Of a stretch of 64,000 bases of DNA, positions 20,351 through 31,317 are shown piece by piece. Position numbers and translations under genes: made by a program. Under the pieces are notes generated by a model. It was given only the letters and a program-made list of their open reading frames with translations, had not been told where the DNA came from and made no database searches. The stretch comes from Hygrocybe punicea (lineage: Eukaryota > Basidiomycota > Agaricomycetes > Agaricales > Hygrophoraceae), in contig OY744466.1 in NCBI GenBank assembly GCA_963556145.1, forward strand, positions 124,001-188,000. Reading direction: 5' to 3'. The number at the start of each line of letters is the position of its first letter. The stretch's first letter is position 1.

Positions 20351-22117
20351 TCAACAGGAATCTTCCAACACAAAGTCTTCCAACTTCTCCAACCGATCCA
20401 CCAACTTTACCAACTTTTGCTCCAAAACTTTGACGGCCTTAAGAGATAACAATGCTGACTCGAGAGCACACAGGGTTGCAGTGGGTATGTCGTCATGGAG
20501 CAGCAGTGCATGGGCGTAGCAGGACGGGGTCGAGCGCGGGGTCATGGTATGGGCTACCGAATGGGCCTGCGAGGCTCCATGGGGTGGATCGTGGGCATGC
20601 GGGGTTGACTGGGGTAGCGGGTGACATGGTGTGTTGGGGGCATCGAAGAGGGACAGGGCCGGACTCGTTTGGGACGGGAGGGGGCCGTACAGAGGTGTGG
20701 GGGCGTGAACGTGGGCGTAGGGGCTAGTCCGTGGGTCCATTGGGGGCTCGAACACGGCGGGGGCGGCTTGTACAGCGTCACGGAGGGTGATATGGGGGTC
20801 CTGGCAGTGGTACGCGGCTGCCGGGGGTCGAAACAAGAGCGGAACGGGGGCGGATGTGGCGGAATTGGTCAAAAACAAGGTATGTTTGGGGCTGGCGCGG
20901 GTTTCTGGGGACGGCGGGGGCTCAGACGGCGGGGGCATGTCACGGATGGCCTCTGGGGACGACGGCGAGGGCGGAGACGTGGACGGCTGGCGACACAAGG
21001 GTGAAACGAGGGCGGATACGCTGGGACAGGTCAAAAATGGCGTCCGTTGAGTGTCGGCACGGTTTTCTGGAGACGGCGCGGGGACAGACGGCGGGGGCGT
21101 GTAACGGTTCGCCTCTAGGGACGACGTCGAGGCCGTGGACGCGAACGCGGGGCGAAACGGGGGTGAAACGGAGGCAGAAACGGGGGCCGATGTTGAAAAC
21201 GGCGTCTGCGGGGCGCTAGCGCGGATTCCTGGGGACGACGCGGGCTCAAACGGTGGGGGCATGTCACGGCTGGCCTCTTGGGACGACGGCGAGGGCGTAG
21301 ACGGTGACGGTGGGCGAAACGAGGGCGTAACGGAGGTGGTGGTGTCGATACGCGTGTTTTCGACGCGTTGGGGCGCGTGGGCGGGTCGTCCTGAGGCTGG
21401 CGAGGGCGCAAACGGTAGGGGCGCATCACGGTTCGCCTCCGGGGACGACAGCGTGTCCGTGGGTGCAAACGGGGGGCCATTTGAGCCGGAAACTAGGGGG
21501 GACGCGTCGATACGCGTGTTAACGTTGCGTTGGCGCGCGCGGACGCATTTTTCCGGGGACGGCGCGGGCGCAGACGATGGCGGCGTGTGTTGGAACACCC
21601 ATGGGGACGATTGCGAGGGCGTACGCGAAGACGGGGGCGGAAACGAGGCGGAAACGAGTGAGGACGCGTCAATATGCGTATTCACGTTGGACTTGCGCGC
21701 GCGGACGCGTTTACCTGCACGGCAACCGCGGAAACGGCGAGGAGGGGCGTACCTGGGACTGCACATGCAACAGCCGTTGCAATGCGCGCGCTTTCCTTCG
21801 ACTACCGGGTCTCCGTTACTCGTTTGATGCGCGAGGCGCGCTCCATGTTGGACGGGTTCGTTGCGGCCGTTCTGGGGCTTTCCGGGCGCGGTTTTTCGAG
21901 CGGGATCTGTGGGGGGTCGTCTTCCGAGTCCGTTGGATGTGTTGAGATGAGTGTGGGTGGGGGAACTAGTGAAATAAATGGGAAAAGCGAAGGGGGGGGC
22001 ATATTGAAGACCGTGTGACGTGGCTGTGACGGCGTGACAAAAAGGCAAAAGAGCCGTGTTCTGCAGCCAAGGAGGCGCAACTGGTACGAAGAAAGTATAC
22101 TGAGGTGTCGAAAACAT
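20351..22117 (-). CDS. Proline-rich internally repeated protein of the LTR element (Gag-like?)
   Basis: An uninterrupted frame of 588 codons from the ATG at 22117, lying wholly between the LTRs; the same frame is open further up into the 5' LTR. After an N-terminal part with a small Cys cluster (HCNGCCMCSP) and a basic patch (RFRGCRAGKRVRARKS) come about six imperfect repeats of roughly 50 residues. Each has cores like RDMPPPSEP, PSPE.R and VSALVSP.FRPPS.STPSPSS. The last 40 residues form a leucine-rich coiled coil (LLSLKAVKVLEQKLVKLVDR and on). No CCHC knuckle, protease or RT motif is present. A structural, Gag-like role is inferred only from its place between LTRs. The opposite strand is also largely open because of the GC-rich repeat; I favour this strand for its length and the LTR polarity. 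Confidence 0.6.
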   Translation of the reverse strand: MFSTPQYTFFVPVAPPWLQNTALLPFCHAVTATSHGLQYAPPFAFPIYFTSSPTHTHLNTSNGLGRRPPTDPARKTAPGKPQNGRNEPVQHGARLAHQTSNGDPVVEGKRAHCNGCCMCSPRYAPPRRFRGCRAGKRVRARKSNVNTHIDASSLVSASFPPPSSRTPSQSSPWVFQHTPPSSAPAPSPEKCVRARQRNVNTRIDASPLVSGSNGPPFAPTDTLSSPEANRDAPLPFAPSPASGRPAHAPQRVENTRIDTTTSVTPSFRPPSPSTPSPSSQEASRDMPPPFEPASSPGIRASAPQTPFSTSAPVSASVSPPFRPAFASTASTSSLEANRYTPPPSVPAPSPENRADTQRTPFLTCPSVSALVSPLCRQPSTSPPSPSSPEAIRDMPPPSEPPPSPETRASPKHTLFLTNSATSAPVPLLFRPPAAAYHCQDPHITLRDAVQAAPAVFEPPMDPRTSPYAHVHAPTPLYGPLPSQTSPALSLFDAPNTPCHPLPQSTPHAHDPPHGASQAHSVAHTMTPRSTPSCYAHALLLHDDIPTATLCALESALLSLKAVKVLEQKLVKLVDRLEKLEDFVLEDSC

Positions 22118-22294
22118 CGGGGATGGGTCTAAGAGCTGACAGAAGACTAGGGGTGCTCGAAATGCTGACGAATACGGGGCGCTGTTGACTATGGGGCGCT
22201 GTTGCTGCCAGAAAGAGAGAGAAAGGTGTAAAAATGGTGAATTCAAAGAGGGAAAGGTGAAGTGAGCTTGACACTCCTCGCGGTGGGCTCCAGA

Positions 22295-22479
22295 TGTGGT
22301 GAACGCTGCCTGGGTAGGCGCGGATTCGGGGTGTGCGAGATCGTTGTCACTGGGGTAAAAACCCAAAAACTCTTCTTGTTTGTGACTATTTACAACAGCC
22401 ACTACATACAAATAATAGAACAAATAGAGAATATAGTAAAATGAGTGAATACGTACCCAGAGATATAGATGTCTCTACA
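22295..22479. repeat. 185-bp LTR (5' LTR of a minus-strand element)
   Basis: Copy of 20021-20205 with one base difference. On the minus strand it starts TGTAGAGAC and ends CACCACA. It contains an AT-rich stretch suitable for a promoter (TACTATATTC on the minus strand). Confidence 0.92.
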
Positions 22480-23320
22480 CCGAGGGGCAGCTTTCAAGTG
22501 ACCCTGCACAGTTCTCACCAACCCAACTCACACCAGGTTTTAGACTTGCTACCATTGCTAGTCACTGGCACATTTTCCTCTTAGTAACAGCGTATTCGGA
22601 AAAGCATGGCCAAGCCAACTTTTTCTTTTTTTTGAATGTCCGACTGGTAGCCACCGACACGCAGTAACACGTGATTTTTGAACTGATTAGGAAATATAGA
22701 CTTACATAAGATTTGAATATTTTGTATTTGAAATACTGTACCATTTTACATGATGTGAGAGGGTTAGTTTATCTATTTTATGAGGGCTAGTCTCTCCCAC
22801 ATTTACTTCCTGAAAATTTCCAGTGTTTTGAAGGTTATAGGTGAGGTATTTTAGTGAATGTTGTCAAATACTTCCTGAGATCAAAGAAATGTATAAATAA
22901 TTGTATGTGGTCTTTTAGCTCTCTGAACATAGAACAAGTTTCTCCTTAAAACCATGTTGACCTGAGCATTCCTTGTACACAAAATCAAGTGGATAACATC
23001 AGATAATGATATTTCACCTATACAGTCAAGTATGACCATTTGGGCTAAATCACTTTTTTATGCTAACATCACAACTTTTGGTCTTGGACATTTTGTAAGA
23101 CTAATATATGATATGTGAACTGTATGTGGCCGGTTTCTCAATGACTGTGGATCAGTGGATCTAGTACCAGACACTGATAAATGCAATGAAGTGGGTGAAA
23201 TGAAATTAAGTTTGGAATGATCACAATGAAATAAAGATATTTTGACATTGAGTGATGTCTAACACAAATATTGATATTATACCAGTTATATATCAACAGA
23301 TTTTAGAGGTTTCAAAGGGA
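22480..23320. other. AT-rich gene-free stretch
   Basis: Low-GC sequence with no supportable frame, probably the flank of the decayed pogo-like element that follows. Confidence 0.4.
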
Positions 23321-23329
23321 AGTTGACAA

Positions 23330-24240
23330 AAGAAAGGCCGTTCATGATGATGGTGAATCCTCTGGACCGCTTAGATTGTCACATCATGCATTATCCAATT
23401 TGTTCGCAACATTTTTTCCTCTCAATATGGTGGGCCATGCAAGATCTGAAAGGCAAAAAAACAGGGACACAGCACAACTTCACGAGACATGGATGCAAAG
23501 AGCAATCAAAATTTATCGGGAGGAACAACAGGCACCAAAACCATGATCTCAAGAGACAATTTGCAGACAAGCGGAAGCAGAATGCCTTCTCATGACTAAG
23601 AAGTGATAAAGTTGTCATCATCTACTCTGGATCGACGTGTCAAATGAGGGCGAAGTCACAGAGATGCTCATGAAGCACAGCATTGGCTGAATGACGAAGC
23701 AACAGAGGCTGTAATCCAAGACATCATTATAAATGCACAGCGTGGCTTGCCCTCCAGTCACCGCAAAATCAAGGAGCATGTGGATGAAATTGCTTGTGCT
23801 CATCATGGGGATGCATTCCCAGCCACTTGGGTTGGACAAGAATGGACAAAATGTTTCGTGTCAGACCACCATGACAGAATTGGGGCATATTGGTCTACTC
23901 CATTGGATCGGTCGAGGGTAAGGGCTGTGAATCCTTCAACGAAGGGACACTATTTTGAGATGCTAGAAGAGGTTATTGAAGGCAAAGGGGGAGATGATGT
24001 GATACCACCTCATCTACAGTATGGTGCTGATGAATCTGGATTCCCAAAGGGTGTCGGTCAAAAGGAGAGGGTGTTTGGGGCTAAAGGTGAAAAGATTCAG
24101 CATCAGCAGTGGTGATAGATAGAACATTACCATCATTGTAACCATCTGTGGTGATGGTACAACAACAGCCTCTGCAGTCATTTTCAAGGGAGAAGGGTTC
24201 CAGGTGAGCTGGAAGCAAAATAACCCTCTAAACGCTTCAT
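23330..24240 (+). pseudogene. Pogo/Tigger-like (DDE_1) transposase remnant
   Basis: A fragmented reading in several frames. The N-terminal part has ETWMQRAIKIYREEQQAP (about 23485-23540). The central part in one frame (23747-24112) reads HHDRIGAYWSTPLDRSRVRA, then LQYGADESGFPKGVGQKERV; DESGF includes the first catalytic Asp. After a further frame change comes NITIIVTICGDGTT, then AVIFKGEGFQVSWKQNNPLN and a TGA. These are ordered blocks of the pogo-type Tc1/mariner DDE_1 endonuclease family common in basidiomycetes. The C-terminal half with the second and third acidic residues is missing. At least three frame breaks and several stops show an old, dead copy. Confidence 0.7.
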
Positions 24241-24464
24241 GAGTATTGCATGTTATCTGTCAAAGAAGGAGAACTTACTTTGGAAACCAGATTGGGGTAT
24301 TCAAAGAAAGGCTATTATATAGGCTATTTTGTAAATACGTTTTGGTAAGGGCAAAGTACAAGTAGCTCTAATGTGAATCTTTTGCATCATATGCACAACA
24401 ATATTCGCACCGCCATTACCGAAGCTGAGTGACTACCATGGCAAGTCAGCCATGCTGTGGACTG

Positions 24465-25000
24465 AGCATTGCATAAGTCACTCGTCTGCAGTGCCTGTGG
24501 AGCCAACTGGTTGTTCATGCGGCTGAGTGATCCATATTCCACTAGTAGCTTATCTTGCCAAGGTAGTCACTCACCTGCCTGCGGAGCCATCTGGTTGTTC
24601 ACATGGCTGAGTGGTCCACCACATAGTAGGCTGCACAGTTGGCTGCTTGGCTTATTCATCTTGCCAAGGTAGTCACTCACCTCAAGTGCCCATGGAGCCA
24701 ACTGGTTGTTCGCGTGGCTGAGTGGTCCACCACATAGGAGGCTGCACCGTCGGCTACTTGGCTTATTTATCTTGCCAAGGTAGTCACTCACCTCAAGTGC
24801 CCACAGAGCCAATTGGTTGTTCACATGGCTGAGTGATCCATATTCAACTAGTAGCTTATCTTGCCCAGGTAGTCACTCACCTTGAGTGGCCACAGAGCCA
24901 ACTGGTTGTTCATGCGGCTGAGTGGTCCATCACCAGTAGGCTGTACAGATTATTTTGCCAAGGTAGTTAATGACTCAGCTTGAGTAGCCACGGAGCCAAC
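24465..25000. repeat. Minisatellite, about five units of 90-120 bp
   Basis: Units share GAGCCAACTGGTTGTTC, TGGCTGAGTGGTCCA, then AGGCTGCACAG (or a shorter ACTAGTAGC variant), CTTGCCAAGGTAGTCACTCA and CCTCAAGTGCCCA. Two unit types alternate in length. The open minus-strand frame here is a by-product of the repeat. Confidence 0.85.
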
Positions 25001-25780
25001 ATGTCAGTGTTGCGGCCAGCATGTGGTGAATTCATGGTTGATTCTTGATTCAGATCCCAGACCTGGTATCTTGGCTCCACTATGAGGCTCCAATCATATA
25101 AGATGACGTTAGACATTTCGCTTTCACATCCCACCTCCCACATCCACCTTCATAATCATCATGTCCAGCGACGAGGAACAAGTGAGTGCTTATAATATAT
25201 TTTTATCAATCTGATTTACTTACATACATCACCCAGCCAAAAGTCAAAGGGAAACAACAGGTCGTGAAAACCGACCTCATCGACCATATGGAGCGTGTAA
25301 CCCAAGAAGCCAACGACCTTGAAATCTGCAAGAATGATGCCTTTGTAGGCTTCTTGACCATCAAACTATACCCACTCGAGGGTTAAACCCTCCCTTACTC
25401 CCTCAAATTTGGGGCGTACAACATATGGCGCCTCGTCCACAGTGAGGTGCAAAAACATTTTCAGAGCCTCCTCAACATAGGTTTTCTTCAATACCAAACA
25501 TTGAATGCCATTCCAATTGGCATACACCTCGAAGAAATCAACCATCACAACATCGTAAAGAGCTTCACCATCATCCGGCCCAACCTTCTGTCATTCGCCA
25601 TGCCCAAACTTGTCCCGGATGTTGGTTACACTGCGCTGGCAGTTGGGCAGGGTATCACACACATGGGCAAGTCTAATCATGACACAACGGAATTGCTTCA
25701 TAGGGTGAACTGGAGCACCGTTCTCCAAAAGCATGGTATACCCACACAAGTTGCAAACGATTTATTCAGCAAATGATGCG
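25001..25780. other. Possible N-terminal remains of the Plavaka-like gene
   Basis: An ATG near 25160 opens MSSDEEQ and is followed after a likely intron by PKVKGKQQVVKTDLIDHMER and a stop at 25384. No downstream frame to 25780 could be linked with confidence. It may be the degraded 5' part of the transposon gene that is recognisable from 25780 on. Confidence 0.3.
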
Positions 25781-27066
25781 CATTGAATGGCGGCAGACTC
25801 ATATCTGTCATATTCATGAACAATACAGAATGGCTGGGAAGACTGTGCAAGACGACGTCTCCAGTCAACCTGATGTGCATCACAACATTGGGAAATCTCA
25901 AAATCATCCTGAGAGTATCACCCTTTTCTTGCAGAAACATGCTGGAGATCCTGCGGTTAAGGTAATGCTCAATGACCAAGAAAACAATGTCACGCTTATT
26001 CATTGCTAGGACTTTATTCCAAAACTCAAAGATCATTTATTTCCTTGTATAAAAGCCATCTTGTCTGAAGAATCGGCTTCCATGGCTGATGGTATTTTGG
26101 AGTGACCTTTCAATTACGGCTTAACAGACCAATCGTTTGCCAAACAGAATGAGACTGTTCAAATTGCCCGCGACTCGGTTTTGTTCAAAAATGAACGCAT
26201 ATACCACCATCATCTTGCTCAATTCAATTACATGACCTATGATGTCCGACAAGTGCAGGATGTGGTCAATCCAAACACTTCTCACTGTAACATAATGCTT
26301 CTTGCCAATTCCAATGACCTTGAGGGGAACGCCAATCATAGATGCATGCATTCTGGGAATTTTCCATGCCAATGTAATTTACACTGGGACTGGGATGCTA
26401 GACTACACGCCAAGAAGGCTGGAGTTCTTATGGGTGCGATGGTTCCAATATGTTGGAAGCCATTCTGTTGTTTGGAAGGACTGTTGTCTGGATTGTGTTC
26501 AATTTCCCCCAATGGCTAGTGATGGTGCATTTGGATTTGTAGATCCAAGGGATGTATTATGGGGTTGTCACATCATGCCAAGGTTTGCAAAAGGAAGGCT
26601 TCATCCTGACAGGGTTGGCCTTTCACGCTGTTCAGCTGATTCGAATGACTGGTTTTACTACTACATTGATAGGTCCAATAATGATTTGATACTGTACTCA
26701 ATTGTACTCAATTGTTTCCTCTCCTGCAGATTTGCGGACTGCGATATGACTATGCGCTATCACTGGGGTCTCGCCATCAGTCATACCTATACACATGGTC
26801 AAGCTGCAAGCAGGGTTGCACCCTCCAATCAGCCTACTGAATGTGATATGGAATTGGAAGTGGTGCCAGTTGCCCTTGAAAATGTAGATTCAACTGCAGA
26901 CGACAACCAGGTATTCAATGAAGAAGGATCCGATACCGAACAATGGGAACGAAGTTGGGATGATTGGGAAGATGCTGATGATTTGAGTGATGGGCATGCT
27001 GATGGGGAGCATGAAGAATTTAGTGATGATGAGATGGTTCTGGCGATGGATGACATGTATGGGTAG
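25780..27066 (+). pseudogene. Plavaka-like transposon protein, C-terminal part, frameshifted
   Basis: The reading passes through VHHNIGKSQNHPESITLFLQ (about 25869), DFIPKLKDHLFP, SVLFKNERIYHHHLAQFNY and MTYDVRQVQDVVNPNTSH (about 26235-26285). After a frame change near 26370 come RRLEFLWVRWFQYVG (about 26411), FGFVDPRDVLWGCHIMPRFA and DWFYYYIDR. An intron ends at TGCAG near 26728, and the last exon starts FADCDMTMRYHWGLAISHTY. The tail is strongly acidic (DDWEDADDLSDGHADGEHEE) and ends at 27066. From memory this block order belongs to the Plavaka group of CACTA-like DNA transposons in agaricomycetes, where it follows the catalytic core. The frameshift and missing core make it non-functional. 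Confidence 0.6.
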
Positions 27067-28370
27067 GATATTGTGATTTGCTCTATTAGATTTCTGGTGA
27101 ATGTACTCAAAAATTTTGCTACCTGCCTAGCAATGAGGAGCAGATGCAAAGCACGAAATCAGTGAATACAGTCATTGAGCAAGCAAGAAATCAAATTTTC
27201 AATATTCCTCCCCAGTGAAAAGTCGGTTACTTTTACTATCAATAAATCCATTTAATATTCTGTCACATCATACGAGAAATGTCAACTCTAATTTCACCAA
27301 GATTCTCCATGCAAATGCGGATGTGGTGGTTGCCCTTGCGGCAGAATGAACATCAGAAATTGGCTACCATACAAAAAAACTCACCCAAGTCACAGTCCTC
27401 ACATAAGTCCCTGTTTGCCATTGATTCCCATAGTGGACTCGGATGAACTGTCCTCGCTGTCACCGTTGACGTTAGCACATGCATATCAGAAGGCCTCGAT
27501 CACATACCAGGAAATGATTGTCGGCCACAGAACGTTGAGTGGCGGCCACAAGTCGAGCCGACCTTGTGGGCTAGGAGGCCACTATGGAATAAATATATGA
27601 ATATAACAAAAACACTCACTTTAGAATCCGATTTTGCCATTTGGTGGCGATGGAGGGCAGGTCTCATGTTATGAGGTGGAAGTAGAGGATGAGGAGGGTG
27701 AACCAGTGGCAGCAGGCCTGGCGCACAGTGATGAAGGCGATGCAGGTGACGCAGGGAATGTGGAGGGTCGTCCATGGTGATGCCATTGTCTCCATCGTCA
27801 TTGAAATACTGCTACCCCAACCGTCAGTACCATCACATATGTCCCCCTGCTTTTTATTTCCTTATTTCACTTTTCTCTCTGCCTATATTATGCTAGGTAC
27901 AGTATCTAGAAGAATAACTAGTTGATATATATAAAAAGCCACTTGAGAAGGCGGCGGGACAGTGAGAAAAGTCAAGCTGGAGGTGTTCCTGACAACAGGC
28001 AGCTGTCCAGACAGCGGCGAAAAGATTCAAAACAATGCCACTATATATAATCATATATAATTATATCTGCACCTAGCTGGCTAGTAACACTAAATCACTT
28101 GTTGTGGGGGCTATTTGATCACTGTATTGCAATGAAATGATCTCCCAGACCCTTTGGTGAGTGTGTTCTTGAGATATACCAATGTGCTCCTCATACCATA
28201 ACCTAACCGCTTGTTTGCACTGTAGCTCCAAAACCGGTCCACCAATTTTGTTCAAAATTTGCATATGACATCTCATGGGTTATATGATGACTCTAAACCA
28301 TCCCACCAAGTCATATTTTGATGCAAACTTTCCAATGCATTGCTACCAGGGCTGTATAAACGCAAAGGTA
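27067..28370. other. Gene-free stretch
   Basis: No supportable gene. Short frames on both strands have no recognisable features. AT-rich patches with TATATA runs occur near 27925-28070. Confidence 0.4.
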
Positions 28371-28377
28371 GCAGGGC

Positions 28378-29692
28378 ACTTGGCCCAGCACCAAAGAAAA
28401 GACTGCTGATGTTGGATTATGATGACTGGTTTGACCTGCTTTTCAATGGAAGCAGAATGGCTGGACCTAGTGGTTGGAGAGTAGAGTAGATGAAGATGCC
28501 ATGTGGAGTGAGTCTAAGCTGACATTGCCTAAAATTAAATGTACCCACTCAATTTTTACATAACGCTTAGAGAACTGAACCAACTTGTCAGTTGGTGAAG
28601 ACAGTGTTGACATTTCACAGTGGCAGTCCAATGAGGGGAATGTTACGTTGCAACTCAGTAGACCGCCTCCTGACTATGCTGAGGCAATACTAATGGGTAT
28701 TAGGCCAACATGGAGGCCACCTGCAGGATGGTTAGACAAGGGGAAGCAGAAAGAAACTGGAGGAGATAGATTTAGGGAGGTAGCAAGTAAATAACAACCA
28801 CTTTTCACCTTCACCAAACTCCATTTCATTTGTCCTTCTAGATTGTACTGAATTTTTTTGTTTGTTTCACACAGATGACTTGGATGCTGCAGACCATGGG
28901 ATGGATGAAGACTGACAATGGCACTCACCTCTTGGACAAATGGATGAGGAGTTGCAAGAAGAAATGGGAGGGGATGCAAATTGGGAAGAAGGTTCTAACC
29001 AAGATGGTAAATTGCAACAATTCTGATGGATATTCGCTCATCACCTCCTCAAAATGTCTGATGCAGATCTCTTTGGGGATTTTGACTATTATTTAGCAGT
29101 CAAGTCCAAGCAAGATGTCAACCTTGTCTTGCCTAAGGCCATGGACAGTCACCCTGCCACAGTTACACCTCCAGCAAGTCCTAACATGGGAGGCCATGAA
29201 CATGGATTTGAATGTGAGGTGTTTGTGGTGGTTAGTCTGAGGAAGAAACAAACAAGCAAGGTGGATATGAATGGGTTACAAAAGGTGACCAGGATGTCAA
29301 GCTGGATTGATAGGATTGTCCAAGTGGCAGAGCAGTCAACCTTGGATGATAGAGAGGGTGGCCATCAATTTATGGAGTGGTTGGCAAGTGGCCAGTCATT
29401 GCCAAAAGAAAAGGTAGAGGAAGCACTTACTGAGATTACAGCCAACGTAAAAAGACAGATCCTGATTGATTGCAGTCTAGAAACTAAGGTATTTGTTTGA
29501 CAGGGTGCAGGAAAAAAGTTTGTGTCTGCAGCCAACAGGCTGATGCAATTCATACAACAGAGGAAATCAGCCAAGTGGTTGGAAGACCAGCCTCAGACCA
29601 TAGCTACCAAATATCAGTCAGTGAGAAAGTTGGCTGTGCACCAAAAAATCAGGACCAGGATCAGCTTTTTCTGACCAGCCAAGTTTAGGCAA
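28378..29692 (+). pseudogene. Unrecognised, probably element-borne gene in fragments
   Basis: Coding-like blocks on the + strand: LLMLDYDDWFDLLFNGSRMA (about 28405), SVGEDSVDISQWQSNEGNVT and on to 28793, then an exon from about 29054 (MSDADLFGDFDYYLAVKSKQ) that stays open to 29500. After TGA at about 29498 and a frame change the series continues with KKFVSAANRLMQFIQQRKSA and runs into the half-palindrome at 29595. I do not recognise the family. Stops between blocks may be unspliced introns or decay. Because its last codons lie inside the repeat shared with the MITE at 9743, it could be what is left of the parent element, or a host gene hit by that element. Confidence 0.35.
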
Positions 29693-29697
29693 CACTA
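29595..29697. mobile_element. Half copy of the 9743-9943 palindromic element
   Basis: Matches the right arm of the palindrome from its centre (AGACCATAGCTACC) to its end (GGCAACACTA), with about eight differences in 102 bp, nearly all transitions. The left arm is absent. It is either a deletion product or the single end of an older element from which the fold-back form arose. Confidence 0.85.
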
Positions 29698-29744
29698 GAC
29701 AGCATCGGTGGAGAGCGACTGATTGGACTTTGAATGGCTGTTTA

Positions 29745-30180
29745 CCATGGCTGTGACTGCAGAATGGCAGCCCCCAAAATGGTGGCTCGACGGCACAAGA
29801 AGCGAATCAAACACCAACACAATTGCCAGTAGTTTGGACACTACAAGTGGTGCAGTTGGCATGGGTCGTAAGTGAAGCGACATGAGTGGTCTACCAATGC
29901 AAGGGCAAGGGAGCAAAGGCACCAGACAGGGTGGGAGTGGTGGAGGGGCCAGAGGTGGGGGTGCCACTGCAGACAAGAGGGGGAAAGTTGCCATGGGAGC
30001 AAGTCTCAGTAGCATGTATGTTGGTAGTGAATGCAGTTCGGAGGAGAAGAGGCAAGCCATCCTGGAGTGGTTTGGGAAGATGGTGGAGCCAGACATGGGG
30101 GTTAAGCCAGCAAGTGAAGTTGGAGTTACAATGGAGTCAACAACGCCGTCGGTCTGGTCTTGGTTTGGGCTTCAGCGATA
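29745..30180 (+). CDS. Hypothetical Gly-rich reading frame, poorly supported
   Basis: From MAVTAEWQPPKWWLDGTRSE (29748) the frame runs to a TGA at about 29874. It then resumes as MSGLPMQGQGSKGTRQGGSG and on to 30180 (RQAILEWFGKMVEPDMG, ending VWSWFGLQR). Composition is Gly/Ser-rich, then helical. I do not recognise it; it could be the 3' part of the preceding fragmented gene. Confidence 0.25.
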
Positions 30181-30239
30181 GTTCATCACCTGTATGTGTA
30201 GTGTTGTTTTGGTATTTCTATCTTTGTATGTGAAGAACT

Positions 30240-31110
30240 TAGTCCACAACCGCCTCTGTTCTTTTATGGACTGGTCCTGTGCTGGAGCTCCAACTTTGCT
30301 CTAATGTGTGGCAGAGTGAATATATTGCCCCCAGCAAAGCAACATTGGCAATCAAGCGCACAGGGACCAGTGCACTCCATGGCACTCCTAACATTCACTC
30401 CACCATGCATCCAAGCAAAGTCGCTCTTTGAGTGGAGGGTGCATGGAGCATGACAGTGAGAGGTCAAATAGATAGGGACCTGTGCACTCCATAGTGCTTC
30501 ATATATTTATTTACTCCATCATGCTTCTGGGTTTACGCTCCAAGGAATTAGCAGAGGAGGCAAGGCAATTGCCCTTTAAGGTAGCAGAGTCAGAGGCCAG
30601 GCAGACATGGATCAGCTGAAGGGGATCATCTATGGGTTGTCCAATGGCAAGAGAATGTAGGAGAGATACCTCTGCTTAATTCCTCTCTTCTGCTGGGAAA
30701 GTCGGCGGTTGAGCAGAGAGGACCACACTCCAGTGATAGACATTTGGAGGTCAAGCAGAGAGGCCCCTATTTCATCTCAGCAATGTTGGCACTCAAGCAG
30801 AATGGGAGCAGCCCACTCCATGGTGCTCCCTTAATAACTTCCCCACTCATCTAATGAATGTCGGAGGTCAAGCGAACATGGGGCCACCCAAATGCCAATA
30901 GGCATTTGCATCAAGATTTTGGCATGGAGGGAGTTGGCAGTGCCCCCCACATCTAGATATCTGCTCTCCCATTTTCTCCCAAAAAATCCGCAGTCTCCAA
31001 GTATATTAGCTGTCAATTTCAAAATGCCATTCCAGGAGGTTCTGAGCAGCCAATTAACACGCTGGCCAGGCAGATGGTGACTGCACAGTTTGTTGGCACA
31101 TTATAATGGG
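30240..31110. repeat. Degenerate direct repeats, no gene
   Basis: Recurring motifs such as CACTCCATGG / CACTCCATAG, TTGGCA..CAAGC and GAGGTCAAGC every 90-160 bp suggest an old tandem repeat. No supportable reading frame. Confidence 0.35.
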
Positions 31111-31317
31111 TGATTCCCTTTTTTTCTCTTCACCACAAGCTGCATTCTATATTTAAAAGACACTTAATAATGTGGTGTATTATGTGTCTAGTATCAAGTT
31201 TGGTGTGGATTGAGCTAAAATTGAGCAAGGAATTCAAAGTGGCCAAAAACTGTCACCAAATCAATGTTGCTCTATTTATACTCGGAGCTTCGCAAACTTC
31301 CGGGTCATGTGCCATAA

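Larger units (their letters stand above)
20021..22479 (-). mobile_element. Compact LTR-retrotransposon-like element without reverse transcriptase
   Basis: Two direct 185-bp repeats (20021-20205, 22295-22479) with TG...CA ends and one mismatch enclose 2.1 kb with a single long minus-strand ORF. CCGA precedes the left repeat and follows the right one (a 4-bp target duplication, or 5 bp, ACCGA, if the last repeat base is shared). Read on the minus strand, the 5' LTR is followed after two bases by TGGAGCCCACCGCGAGGA (22292-22275), a plausible tRNA primer-binding site. No good polypurine tract is seen before the 3' LTR. There is no RT, integrase or protease frame, so it must depend on other elements. 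The structure resembles TRIM or Gag-only (TR-GAG) elements. One LTR mismatch implies a recent insertion. Confidence 0.8.

Noticed and set aside
21135..21827. 230-codon + frame opposite the LTR-element ORF
   Set aside because: Mirror of the GC-rich 50-residue repeats; shorter than the minus ORF, and against the LTR polarity suggested by the primer-binding site.
29498..29515. A 15-nt intron (GTATTTGTTTGACAG) joining two frames of the 28.4-29.7 kb gene
   Set aside because: Too short for a spliceosomal intron; a frame break is more likely.
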